Part shown: piece by piece, positions 9,663 to 17,161 of the stretch
Layout: every line of letters begins with the position of its first letter
Numbering within the stretch: the stretch's first letter is position 1
Assembly (NCBI GenBank): GCA_009694745.1
Contig: SHUF01000013.1
Location: 1-56,662 of the forward strand
Length of the DNA: 56,662 nt
Reading direction: 5' to 3'
Source: Acidobacteriota bacterium
GTDB taxonomy: Bacteria; Acidobacteriota; Vicinamibacteria; Vicinamibacterales; SCN-69-37
Made by a program: the position numbers and the translations under genes
The notes under the pieces: generated by a model
What the model saw: only the letters and a program-made list of their open reading frames with translations
Told to the model about the DNA's origin: nothing
Databases searched by the model: none

Positions 9663-11026
9663 GTGATGTCGGCGTGCTGCCAGGCCTTCTGGAAGCGCGC
9701 CCGCACGGCGGCCACACCGCAGGAGGCGGTGGCCGTCATCAAGAAAGCTGCGGCCGCCGACGACTTCCTGGTGGCGCTGCCGGTCATCTCGCCCGGCGGG
9801 CTGAAGACCATCGCCAACGAGGGCGTGAGCGGCGTGCTCATGGTGCTCGCCTTCTCGGATCCCGACGACGCCATGCCCGGGGCCCCGAAGCCGCCGAAGG
9901 CTGAGCTCGACGCCCAGCGCAAGAAGTACAACGAAGCCCTCACCCTCGCGAAGGCGACCCTGAAGCCGTACGGGCTCGACACGGTGATCGGCAAACCGCC
10001 GATGGCGCCTGAGACCCAGAAGACCATCAACGCGGCCCTCGACACCGCCGACAACTTCACGCTGGTGTCGTCGTTGTTCGGCGCCATGGTGAAGATGGGG
10101 TCGTTGCTGGGGATGACAGAAGCGCCGAATCCACAACCCCTCGGCAATATCGGCACCGTCACCGGCTACAAGATCACCGGCGACAAGGCGACCGCCCAGA
10201 ACGGCGCAGAGACGATGGACTTTGTGCGCATTGGCGGACGCTGGTACATCGAACCGCCCGGGGGCCCGGGCGCACCGCCGACAGAGGCTGAAGTGAGCCG
10301 GCAGGCGCCCGCGCCGCGGGCCACCGCGTCCGGCAAAGAGCCCGAGGTGGTGGTGGGCGGCATCCAGGTGGTGAGAGTGGTGGTGCCGGACAATGACTTT
10401 TCTGCCAAGCCGTTCAACGAGGACAACGGTACGAAGATCGCGTTGTGGATCAAGATGACGGACAGGGGCTGATCGAGATCGATGAGGACGCGTCGCTGCT
10501 CGAAAGTGTCACCGATGACAAGGGCTCGAACATCGGGGGGAAATTCGACAGCTTTCCCGATGAGTTCAAGGACGGCTCAGGCGGCATCATCGAGATCGAG
10601 AGCACCGGCTTTGCCGCACCCGGCGCCACGGCCATCCTGGCTGAAGGGTCAATCGCGATTACGGCGGCCACCGGCACACGCAAGACGCGCGTGGCCAACG
10701 TGCGCCTGACGAACGACACCACGTTCAGATTTGGCCAGACGACGATTACTGTCGCCGAAGTGGAGACCCAGGGCGAGTCGCAGACGTTCACGCTCAAGTT
10801 GCCGCGGCAGGTGATGACCTCAATCAAGAACGTGGTCTTCCTCGACGCGAAGGGTCAGCCCATCGAAGGCAGCCGCACCGGCACCGGCTACATGAACGAC
10901 GCGGCAGAGATGAGCATGAGCGTGAAGACTGCCGCAAAGACCGTCACACTTGAGTTCGAAGCCTGGACGGGACTCAAGACGATCAAGGTGCCGTTCAAAG
11001 TCAGGGCGGCGCTGGGACTCGATTAA
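9663..11026 (+). pseudogene. Conserved unknown protein split by a -1 frameshift
   Basis: Two frames make one protein. The first runs from GTG 9663 to a TGA at 10470-10472; the second continues to 11026. The join is smooth in sense: KIALWIKM from frame one passes into GQGLIEIDEDASLLES in frame two near 10457, which needs one missing base. Together they give about 450 residues: an N-terminal alpha-helical part (AVAVIKKAAAADDFLVALPVI), a middle part, and a beta-rich C-terminal half that resembles a secreted domain. There is no clear signal peptide at the present start, so the true N-terminus may also be altered. I do not recognise the family. No slippery heptamer is present. Confidence 0.6.
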
Positions 11027-11059
11027 GGGCCCTAATCGGTCACTCTGATCGGCGCCGGT

Positions 11060-12679
11060 CTACAGACCGGCGAACTTCCGGGCTTCGGCCAGCTCCGACC
11101 GGCCCGGCGAATCGGCCTTCGTGCACATCGTGACGAGTTCGCTGTAGTACGTCCGGGCGGTCGCCCGGTCGTCGGCAAGCGCCGCCGCTTTTGCCGCGCC
11201 GTAGAGGGCACGGAAGCGGCCCGGCTCCTTCTTCAGCGTCGCCTGAAACTCCTTGAGCGCATCGGCGGGCTGCTTCAGTTCAAGCAGCATCTCACCGAGC
11301 AGTTCACGTGCGGGCGCGATCGGTCCCGGTGTGACCGCGTTCTTCTCGGTGGCGTCCTCACGAACGGCGGCCGAGCGCATGGTCGTCAACGCGTCGGTCG
11401 TCCTGCCTTCTGCCAGAGCGAGGAACGCGGTTGCGCCGAGATGTTGAATGGCCACTTGTTCCGCCCAGTAGGTCTCTTTGGCTTCTGCAAGCCGGCTGTG
11501 GATGTCCTGCAGGGCCGCGATCGACTGCCGCGCTTCGGCAAGGGCGCCGGTGCGCGAGGCGCCGAGCGCTCGCGCGAAGTGCGTCATGGCCTCGGTGTAC
11601 GGGAATCTGCTGGGTTTGGGTTCCAGCCGCGCGGCGGCCGTCCAGTCGCGACGTTCGAGTGCCCATCGCGCGGGGATGGCCGCAAGCGCAAAGATCCCCG
11701 CGGACCCCGGCGCCGCGCCGACGACCACAGTGGGATCAAACGCGGCGGCGATTCCGGGGATCTGCGCCAGCACGACCTGCGTGGCCTTGTCCTGACCGGT
11801 CTGCAGGTAGGCATAGGCCATGTAGTCCATGGCGTGCAGTTGTTCGGCTCGCGCGTTCATTTTCAGCGCGGCCTCAGCCGAGAGGATATTCGTGTCGATC
11901 GAATCCTGCCAGGCGCCAACGCGCGTGAACGTGTGCGAAGGCATGTGGAGCGCATGGGGCGCCGCCGGGGCAATTGTGGCGTAACGCCTAGCCGCCGCGA
12001 CGGCTTTGTCCGCCAGTGCGGGGACGTCGTAGCTGTGAATGATGTAATGCGTGATGCCAGGATGATCGGTCTGTGCGGGATACAGCTTCTCGAGGATCGC
12101 GCCCGCCTTCAGCTGATTCGCGTACGTCTTGTCGGTGGGCAACGCGGCAGCGGTCAGCGACAGGGCCCAGAAGATTGATGCTTCCCGATCGGCCGGGTAC
12201 GCGGTCGCCAAGGCCGCCATCGCGCCTTCGTACGCGACGACGCGTGCCCGCTGATCCAGCGTTTCCGTGTCGCTGTAGAGTGTCGCGGCGGCCTCGATGT
12301 AGGCGCGCTCGCGCGCGGTCTTCCCGCCCAGCGCTCGGGCCTGTCGAATCGCTTCAAGGCCCTGTTGAAGCTGCGCGGCAGGCCGAAGTGTCGCCGCAAA
12401 AGGGTTGGTCCATCGAGCGACCGCGATGCCCCAGTATGCCAGGGCGCAATTCGGGTCGGCCTTGAGGGTCTCGCCGAAGCCCGTGATGGCGGGCCCGAAC
12501 TCAAAGGAATGCAGCAACGCCATCGCGTGATTGAACGGGGCCTTTGCCGCCGCCGCACATGACGTCTCGAAATCCACCGTGCCTAACCGCTCGCCAACGG
12601 GGTGCAGGTGTTGCTGGGCGAACGGGGCAGCAGTTAACGCGAATGCGAGCAGGATGCTGACGCGATGCCTTCGGGACAT
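11060..12679 (-). CDS. Secreted TPR protein
   Basis: Encodes 539 residues from ATG 12679, chosen for GGAGGTC just upstream and a clear signal peptide (MSRRHRVSILLAFALTAAPF). The mature protein is almost all helical, with TPR-like repeats; the clearest are residues around ADPNCALAYWGIAVARW and the last about 70 residues (ADALKEFQATLKKEPGRFRAL, then YYSELVTMC). The internal HPGITHYIIHSYDVP and HALHMPSHTFTRVG stretches are His-rich and conserved in a family of TPR proteins of Acidobacteria and Bacteroidetes. Its role is unknown; protein-protein binding in the periplasm is inferred. It diverges from the methyltransferase with only 40 bases between the starts. Confidence 0.82.
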   Translation of the reverse strand: MSRRHRVSILLAFALTAAPFAQQHLHPVGERLGTVDFETSCAAAAKAPFNHAMALLHSFEFGPAITGFGETLKADPNCALAYWGIAVARWTNPFAATLRPAAQLQQGLEAIRQARALGGKTARERAYIEAAATLYSDTETLDQRARVVAYEGAMAALATAYPADREASIFWALSLTAAALPTDKTYANQLKAGAILEKLYPAQTDHPGITHYIIHSYDVPALADKAVAAARRYATIAPAAPHALHMPSHTFTRVGAWQDSIDTNILSAEAALKMNARAEQLHAMDYMAYAYLQTGQDKATQVVLAQIPGIAAAFDPTVVVGAAPGSAGIFALAAIPARWALERRDWTAAARLEPKPSRFPYTEAMTHFARALGASRTGALAEARQSIAALQDIHSRLAEAKETYWAEQVAIQHLGATAFLALAEGRTTDALTTMRSAAVREDATEKNAVTPGPIAPARELLGEMLLELKQPADALKEFQATLKKEPGRFRALYGAAKAAALADDRATARTYYSELVTMCTKADSPGRSELAEARKFAGL

Positions 12680-12719
12680 AATGACCTCCGCTTGTCTGGT
12701 GAACCCTGATTGTAAGCCC

Positions 12720-13406
12720 ATGTCTGTGACTTCTCATCTTGCCGTCGAGCCTAGGGAATACGACGAGCGCATCCGCCAACTGATCCCGCTCTACGACGAG
12801 CTGATTCCCGAAGTCGCGGGTGCGCTGGCGCATGCGGCCCGCCCCGTCCGTCACATCGTTGATCTCGGTGTTGGAACGGGCGCGCTGGCGCAGGCCTGTT
12901 TGAAGGCGGTGCCTGGCGCACGTGTGTGGGGCATCGACGCGGACGCCGCCATGGTGCAGGTGGCCCGCAGGCGCCTCGGCCGTCGCATGGCACGTGTCAC
13001 CTTGGTCGAGGGGAGTTTCCTTGACGTGGCGCTACCCCCCTGCGACGCCATCGTCGCCAGCTACGCGCTGCATCACATTCGCACCCTTCGACAGAAGCAG
13101 GCCTTCTATCGGCGTTGCCATGCAGCGCTGCGGCCAGGAGGTGTGCTGATCAACGGGGATTGCGCCCCAGCGTCAACGGCGGAGGGTTTTGCGCGAGATC
13201 TGAATGTCTGGTTCACGCATCTCGCGCAGACGTTCGGCGGTCGTGCAGGCGCCAAACGCGTCTACGAGTCGTGGGCCGACGAAGATGTCTACGTGCCGAT
13301 GGCCACTGAGCTGAAGTTGCTCCAGCGCGTGGGCTTCGATACGGACGTGCCGTGGAGGAAGTCGCCATTCGCGGTGATCGTGGCGGTCAAGCGGTCTCGG
13401 GCTTGA
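12720..13406 (+). CDS. Class I SAM-dependent methyltransferase
   Basis: Encodes 228 residues from ATG 12720. The SAM-binding motif I VDLGVGTGALA (about residue 43), acidic motif II WGIDAD, and post-motifs ASYALHHI and LRPGGVLINGD are clear and in the usual order and spacing of small-molecule type 11/12 methyltransferases. Substrate is not readable. Longer upstream in-frame sequence overlaps the TPR gene antisense and is rejected. Confidence 0.85.
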   Translation: MSVTSHLAVEPREYDERIRQLIPLYDELIPEVAGALAHAARPVRHIVDLGVGTGALAQACLKAVPGARVWGIDADAAMVQVARRRLGRRMARVTLVEGSFLDVALPPCDAIVASYALHHIRTLRQKQAFYRRCHAALRPGGVLINGDCAPASTAEGFARDLNVWFTHLAQTFGGRAGAKRVYESWADEDVYVPMATELKLLQRVGFDTDVPWRKSPFAVIVAVKRSRA

Positions 13407-13462
13407 GGAACAGCCCGAGCTACGTCCAGTCCTCGTAGCTCGGCCTGGTTCTCAAGGCCGAG
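13396..13462. repeat. Chain of three overlapping hairpins
   Basis: Downstream of the methyltransferase lie three inverted repeats that share arms: 13396-13403 with 13412-13419 (8 bp, CTCGGGCT), 13415-13424 with 13434-13443 (10 bp, CCGAGCTACG), and 13439-13446 with 13455-13462 (8 bp, CTCGGCCT). Neighbouring hairpins exclude each other. No T-tract follows, so this is not a standard terminator; a dispersed palindromic repeat is likelier. The first hairpin overlaps the end of the methyltransferase gene. Confidence 0.55.
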
Positions 13463-13509
13463 GCCTGCACACGCTTTGAGATACTCTTGACGTTCCATAG
13501 GAGAATCCC

Positions 13510-13938
13510 ATGCTCGATTTACTTTTGATCCTGCACTTCATCGGCCTTGCGCTGGGTGTCGGCACCGGCTTCGCCATGCTCACATTGGGGCTGGCCACGG
13601 CCGACATGCCGCCCGCTGACCGGGGAGCGTTCATGCGCCGCGCGTCGGTGCTGACCCGCAACGGCGCCATCGGGCTCGCACTGCTCATTCTTTCCGGCGT
13701 CGGGCTTGTCCTTGTACGGGGTGTCGCCGAGGTGATGGCATGGGGTGGTCCGATGTTCCACGTCAAGCTCACCCTGGTCGCCATCATGATTGGCGTGTTC
13801 GGCTACCTCCAGGTCTTGCTGCGCCAGTCGCGATCGGCGGATGGCGCCGCTGCCGCCGCGCGCATCCCCATCGTCAGCCGTGTGATGCTGGTGCTGGGCG
13901 TCTCAGTGGTGGTGTTCGCAGTATTGGCGTTCCACTGA
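13510..13938 (+). CDS. Four-helix small membrane protein
   Basis: Encodes 142 residues with four transmembrane stretches (about 2-24, 52-72, 82-104, 120-141). The His in LHFIGLALGVGTGF of helix 1 and the one in MFHVKLTL of helix 3 resemble the heme-binding His pattern of small CopD/DUF2269-like membrane proteins, but this is not certain. ATG 13510 follows the sequence AGGAGAATCCC, a good ribosome binding site at correct spacing. Confidence 0.75.
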   Translation: MLDLLLILHFIGLALGVGTGFAMLTLGLATADMPPADRGAFMRRASVLTRNGAIGLALLILSGVGLVLVRGVAEVMAWGGPMFHVKLTLVAIMIGVFGYLQVLLRQSRSADGAAAAARIPIVSRVMLVLGVSVVVFAVLAFH

Positions 13939-14022
13939 GGAAATTGGGAACTTAGGAAATTGTGAACTGAGGAACTGGTTCCCCAGTTCCCCAGTTCCCC
14001 AGTTCCCCAGTTCCCGACTGAC
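13939..14022. repeat. Tandem AGTTCCCC word repeat
   Basis: The spacer between two convergent genes consists of variants of GGAACT / GGAAATT followed by about five tandem copies of the 8-mer AGTTCCCC (roughly 13980-14015). The two halves are partly complementary and could fold into a long hairpin. Related words (GGGGAACTTGAGGAACTT) occur at 27877-27897. Confidence 0.7.
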
Positions 14023-14850
14023 CTACCTGCCTCGGGTAATGACAACCCTGAACCATCCCGAGTTATCGGTGAAGGTCAGGTCGTTGATGCCGAGGAACAG
14101 CTGGCCGTTGGCGGGCATGCGGATGGGCTGCGGCGCGGAGCCGATTGAGAACGGCTGGCCGTTGCCCACCTTGCCGATCAGGCCGCCTACCGGAAGTGAC
14201 CGCACGGGCAGGCTGCGGAAGACCGCGCTGACGCGCGCCGCGCTGTTGCCATCGGCCGACGCCGTGTCGTTGGGCTCGGTGCCGAACTTGATCTCGCGGG
14301 AGACCGAGAAGCGCAGGTACTCGCCCGTGCTCACCGTGATTCCGGCGCTGGTCCAGGGCTCGCTGGCCATGACGTTCACGCCGCCCTCACTCTGTTCGGG
14401 TACCGGTTTCGGCCTCATGACCAACCCGACACTGGCCGGCACCAGGTAGATTCGCGCCACCTGATCCGCCGAAATTTCACGTTCGGCCGCGCCTGAGTTG
14501 AACCTGAGGATGAGCGGTGACGTGCCGCCCACGTCCGTCCAGTCGGCCAGCAATGTGTCCCCATTCTTGAACACCACCAGGTTGTTGGCCGGTGACATGC
14601 CGTTGAACCATGCCTGCTGCGGGGTGACGTTGCCACCGAAGTCCACCATCGCCACCAGGTCCTTGGCAATGAAGCGTTCGGAGCCGCCCACGCGGACTTC
14701 GAAACCGCGTCCGCCCATATCCACCAGTGAGGCCTGCAGGGTTTCGCCCGAGCGCAGCGTGATAGTGACCGGCGCCTGTGCCGAAAGGACCGCGCCGACG
14801 GCCACGGCCATCGCGACAACCCCTGAGAGAATTTTTCCCTGACGATTCAT
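14023..14850 (-). CDS. Secreted protein with PA-IL-like C-terminal domain
   Basis: Encodes 275 residues with a signal peptide (MNRQGKILSGVVAMAVAVGA, cleavage near SAQA). The N-terminal half (ITLRSGETLQASLVDMGGRG) looks like a small beta domain that binds or packs on a surface. The C-terminal 110 residues contain GGLIGKVGNGQPFSIGS and LGINDLTFTDNSGWFRVVI, close to the pattern of galactose-binding PA-IL (LecA)-like domains, including the Asn-Asp pair and DNSG that in LecA bind calcium and sugar. Carbohydrate binding is therefore plausible but not shown. A good ribosome site (AAGGAGAC) precedes the start. Confidence 0.78.
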   Translation of the reverse strand: MNRQGKILSGVVAMAVAVGAVLSAQAPVTITLRSGETLQASLVDMGGRGFEVRVGGSERFIAKDLVAMVDFGGNVTPQQAWFNGMSPANNLVVFKNGDTLLADWTDVGGTSPLILRFNSGAAEREISADQVARIYLVPASVGLVMRPKPVPEQSEGGVNVMASEPWTSAGITVSTGEYLRFSVSREIKFGTEPNDTASADGNSAARVSAVFRSLPVRSLPVGGLIGKVGNGQPFSIGSAPQPIRMPANGQLFLGINDLTFTDNSGWFRVVITRGR

Positions 14851-14912
14851 AGTGTCTCCTTCAATAACCTGAGTTCTACCGATATCCTATGCAATGCAAG
14901 GTGGAGGCCAAT

Positions 14913-15278
14913 GTGCAGAATGTGACGTTTTACCGCTGGAATGACATGGAAAAGGAAAAAGTCTCCGATTTACTCGATCGGCGGCTGATTACGGGCGACA
15001 GGATGATGCTGGCGCACGTGTACCTGAAGAAGGGCTGCGTGGTGCCCCGCCATCAGCATGAAAACGAGCAGTTGACCTATGTGCTGGATGGCGCCCTCCA
15101 TTTCTGGATCGGCGAAGACGGGTCGCAGGAGGTCACCATTCGGGCCGGGGAAGTGCTGCACATTCCATCCAACGTCTGGCATAAAGCCGAGGCGCTCGAA
15201 GATACGTTGGACGTGGACGTGTTCAGTCCCCCGCGCGCCGACTGGCTCGCCAAGACCGACGACTACCTCCGAAAGTAA
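14913..15278 (+). CDS. Cupin-fold protein
   Basis: Encodes 121 residues. GTG 14913 is preferred over ATG 14889 because GGAGG lies 6 bases upstream. A single cupin domain is clear: motif 1 PRHQHENEQLTYVLDG and motif 2 GEVLHIPSNVWHKAEA give the metal ligands His-His-Glu and His. It sits 2 bases before an SDR gene, so the two are translated together. The likely role is a small-molecule binding or isomerase/dioxygenase activity in the same pathway as the SDR; the substrate is not readable. Confidence 0.82.
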   Translation: MQNVTFYRWNDMEKEKVSDLLDRRLITGDRMMLAHVYLKKGCVVPRHQHENEQLTYVLDGALHFWIGEDGSQEVTIRAGEVLHIPSNVWHKAEALEDTLDVDVFSPPRADWLAKTDDYLRK

Positions 15279-15280
15279 CC

Positions 15281-16069
15281 ATGGACCTGGGGCTTCGTGA
15301 CCGGGTAGCGATTGTGGCGGCCGGCAGCAAGGGGCTGGGCCGCGCCAGCGCCACAGTGCTGGCGGCAGAAGGCGCGCGGGTGGTTGTTTGCGCACGCGGG
15401 GCCGAGGCGCTCGAACTTGCGTGCCGCGTGATTGCCGCAGCGGGTGGCCGCTGTCACGGTGTGGTGGCCGATGTGTCGGTGCCGGCCGACATTGCGCATG
15501 TGGTGTCGGAGGCGGAGCGCGTCTTCGGGCCGGTGGAGATTCTCGTGACGAATACCGGCGGCCCGAAGTCCGGCCGATTCGAGACGCTGACGCCCGACGA
15601 CTGGGACGCCGCCACGCGCCAGTTGCTGCACAGTGCCGTCGGCTTTGCACGCGCCGTGTTGCCGGGCATGCGGGCGCGCCGCTGGGGGCGCATCATCAAC
15701 GTGACGTCGATCGCGGCCAAACAGCCCGTGGACGGTCTCATGTTGTCCAACAGCCTCAGGGCCGGTGTGGTGGCGTTTGCCCGAACGCTGGCCAATGAGG
15801 TGGCCGCAGAGGGCATTACGGTCAACAACCTGCTGCCCGGCTACACACGCACGGAACGCGTGGTGGAACTCTCGAACCAGATGGCGGCCGCAGGCGGCAC
15901 CACGCCCGAAGACATCGTCAAACGGTGGGAGGCCGAGATTCCCATGAAGCGGCTGGGTGAGCCCGGGGAATTCGCGGCGATGGCGGCATTTTTGGCCTCA
16001 GAACAGGCGGGGTATGTGACCGGCCAGTCCATCGCCGTGGACGGCGGTTGGATTCGCGGCCTGTTCTGA
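15281..16069 (+). CDS. Atypical short-chain dehydrogenase/reductase
   Basis: Encodes 262 residues with a Rossmann fold: SKGLGRASA cofactor loop, DVSVPAD, NTGGP, and INVTSIAAKQP carrying the catalytic-Ser strand, ending in YVTGQSIAVDGGWIRGLF as FabG-like enzymes do. The normal Tyr-x-x-x-Lys pair is missing: the helix reads LMLSNSLRAGVVAF, so Tyr and Lys are replaced. This matches a known SDR subgroup with degenerate catalytic residues. It is either a non-canonical oxidoreductase or a binding protein. It follows the cupin by 2 bases and precedes the YjbQ-like gene by 27. Confidence 0.85.
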   Translation: MDLGLRDRVAIVAAGSKGLGRASATVLAAEGARVVVCARGAEALELACRVIAAAGGRCHGVVADVSVPADIAHVVSEAERVFGPVEILVTNTGGPKSGRFETLTPDDWDAATRQLLHSAVGFARAVLPGMRARRWGRIINVTSIAAKQPVDGLMLSNSLRAGVVAFARTLANEVAAEGITVNNLLPGYTRTERVVELSNQMAAAGGTTPEDIVKRWEAEIPMKRLGEPGEFAAMAAFLASEQAGYVTGQSIAVDGGWIRGLF

Positions 16070-16096
16070 TACTCTTCCCGAGGACGTAACGACACC

Positions 16097-17161
16097 GTGT
16101 CGCCTTTAGAACTCGCGCTCAATATCACCCCGCGCGCCCGGCTGGACGTCGTGGACGTCCGCGCGCTCACCACACAGCTTCATGGCGAGGCCCTCAGCGG
16201 CTACCGGCGCCACTTTTACGCGTCGGAGCACTCAACGGCGGGATTCTTGCCCCAGAGCCTGGCCGCCCGGCTGACCGACCAGTTCGGCGGCGTGGAGCCG
16301 TATCTGGACGTGTTCCGCACAGTCTTTCCGGAAGGCGCGGGTTACCGGCACGACCAGCTGGAACTGCGCGACGAATTGGCGCCCGAGCAGAAGGCTGTCG
16401 AACCGACTAACGCCGATTCGCACCTCGCGTTCATGGGCGGCGGCCTGCGCGCCTGCGTGACAGACGATGCGCAGCGGCAGACGCCGGTGTATTTCGTGGA
16501 CTTTGATGGTGTGTATCGCAACGTGCCGCGCAAACGCGTGGCGCGCGTGGTGGGCTTCAACCGCGAGGAAGAAGTGGCCCGCACCACCATCCGCGTACCA
16601 ATGTCTGGGCATCCCATTGATGCGGTGAATCTGCGCGAATCGCGATTGGGCCTGTTCGATCAGGTGGCCGAACTCATCGCGCAACACGGTGTGACCAAGG
16701 GGCGCGTGCGCCTGGAACTGGCCACCGGCGAGCAGTACGCGAGCCTGACGGTCAACGAGTACGAAACCCTGTTGATGAAACACGACCTGGCCGACGTCCT
16801 GAAGAATCCGCTCAAGTTCGCGGCAGAGAAAGTCCGGAGCGCCTGGAACGATCCGTGCGCCGTGCCTGCCAAGGCTCGCGACTACGCACAGTACGACCTG
16901 GTGTGCGCGATGAACAAGCTGCTCGACGCGCTCGGGCTGCACACGTCACGGATCGAGCGACTGCTCGCGCGCAGCCTCGAGGCTCCGGCCTCGCGCTTCC
17001 TGCGCATGCGCCGGTCGGTGGACCTCATGGTGTCTGACGCCAAGCTGGCCGGCCGCGGCGAGCTCGTGCAGGGCCTCTATCAGTCGCCCATTCTCGTCCA
17101 GTGGCGTCCCGCGCGCAGCGAAGCGCGCCGAGTGGACGTGGCGCTGACGCGCTTCGACTAG
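16097..17161 (+). CDS. YjbQ-like (UPF0047) domain with a long C-terminal extension
   Basis: Encodes 354 residues from GTG 16097. Residues 1-155 carry the YjbQ pattern: EHSTAG (44-49, in place of the usual HTTAG), YRHDQL (His85), NADSHL (105-110), and YFVDFDGVYR (132-141). YjbQ proteins normally end there at about 140 residues and can act as weak thiamine-phosphate synthases. Here a further 200 residues follow, rich in charged helices, with no motif I recognise (for example VRLELATGEQYASLTVNEYE, then NKLLDALGLH). The 3' end overlaps the ppk1 3' end by 4 bases. The third gene of the cupin/SDR operon. Function unknown. Confidence 0.7.
   Translation: MSPLELALNITPRARLDVVDVRALTTQLHGEALSGYRRHFYASEHSTAGFLPQSLAARLTDQFGGVEPYLDVFRTVFPEGAGYRHDQLELRDELAPEQKAVEPTNADSHLAFMGGGLRACVTDDAQRQTPVYFVDFDGVYRNVPRKRVARVVGFNREEEVARTTIRVPMSGHPIDAVNLRESRLGLFDQVAELIAQHGVTKGRVRLELATGEQYASLTVNEYETLLMKHDLADVLKNPLKFAAEKVRSAWNDPCAVPAKARDYAQYDLVCAMNKLLDALGLHTSRIERLLARSLEAPASRFLRMRRSVDLMVSDAKLAGRGELVQGLYQSPILVQWRPARSEARRVDVALTRFD

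Noticed and set aside
10440..10475. Programmed -1 frameshift in the conserved unknown gene
   Set aside because: No slippery X XXY YYZ heptamer and no obvious stimulatory structure.
13939..14022. CRISPR-like array
   Set aside because: The repeats are tandem 8-mers without spacers, and no cas genes are near.
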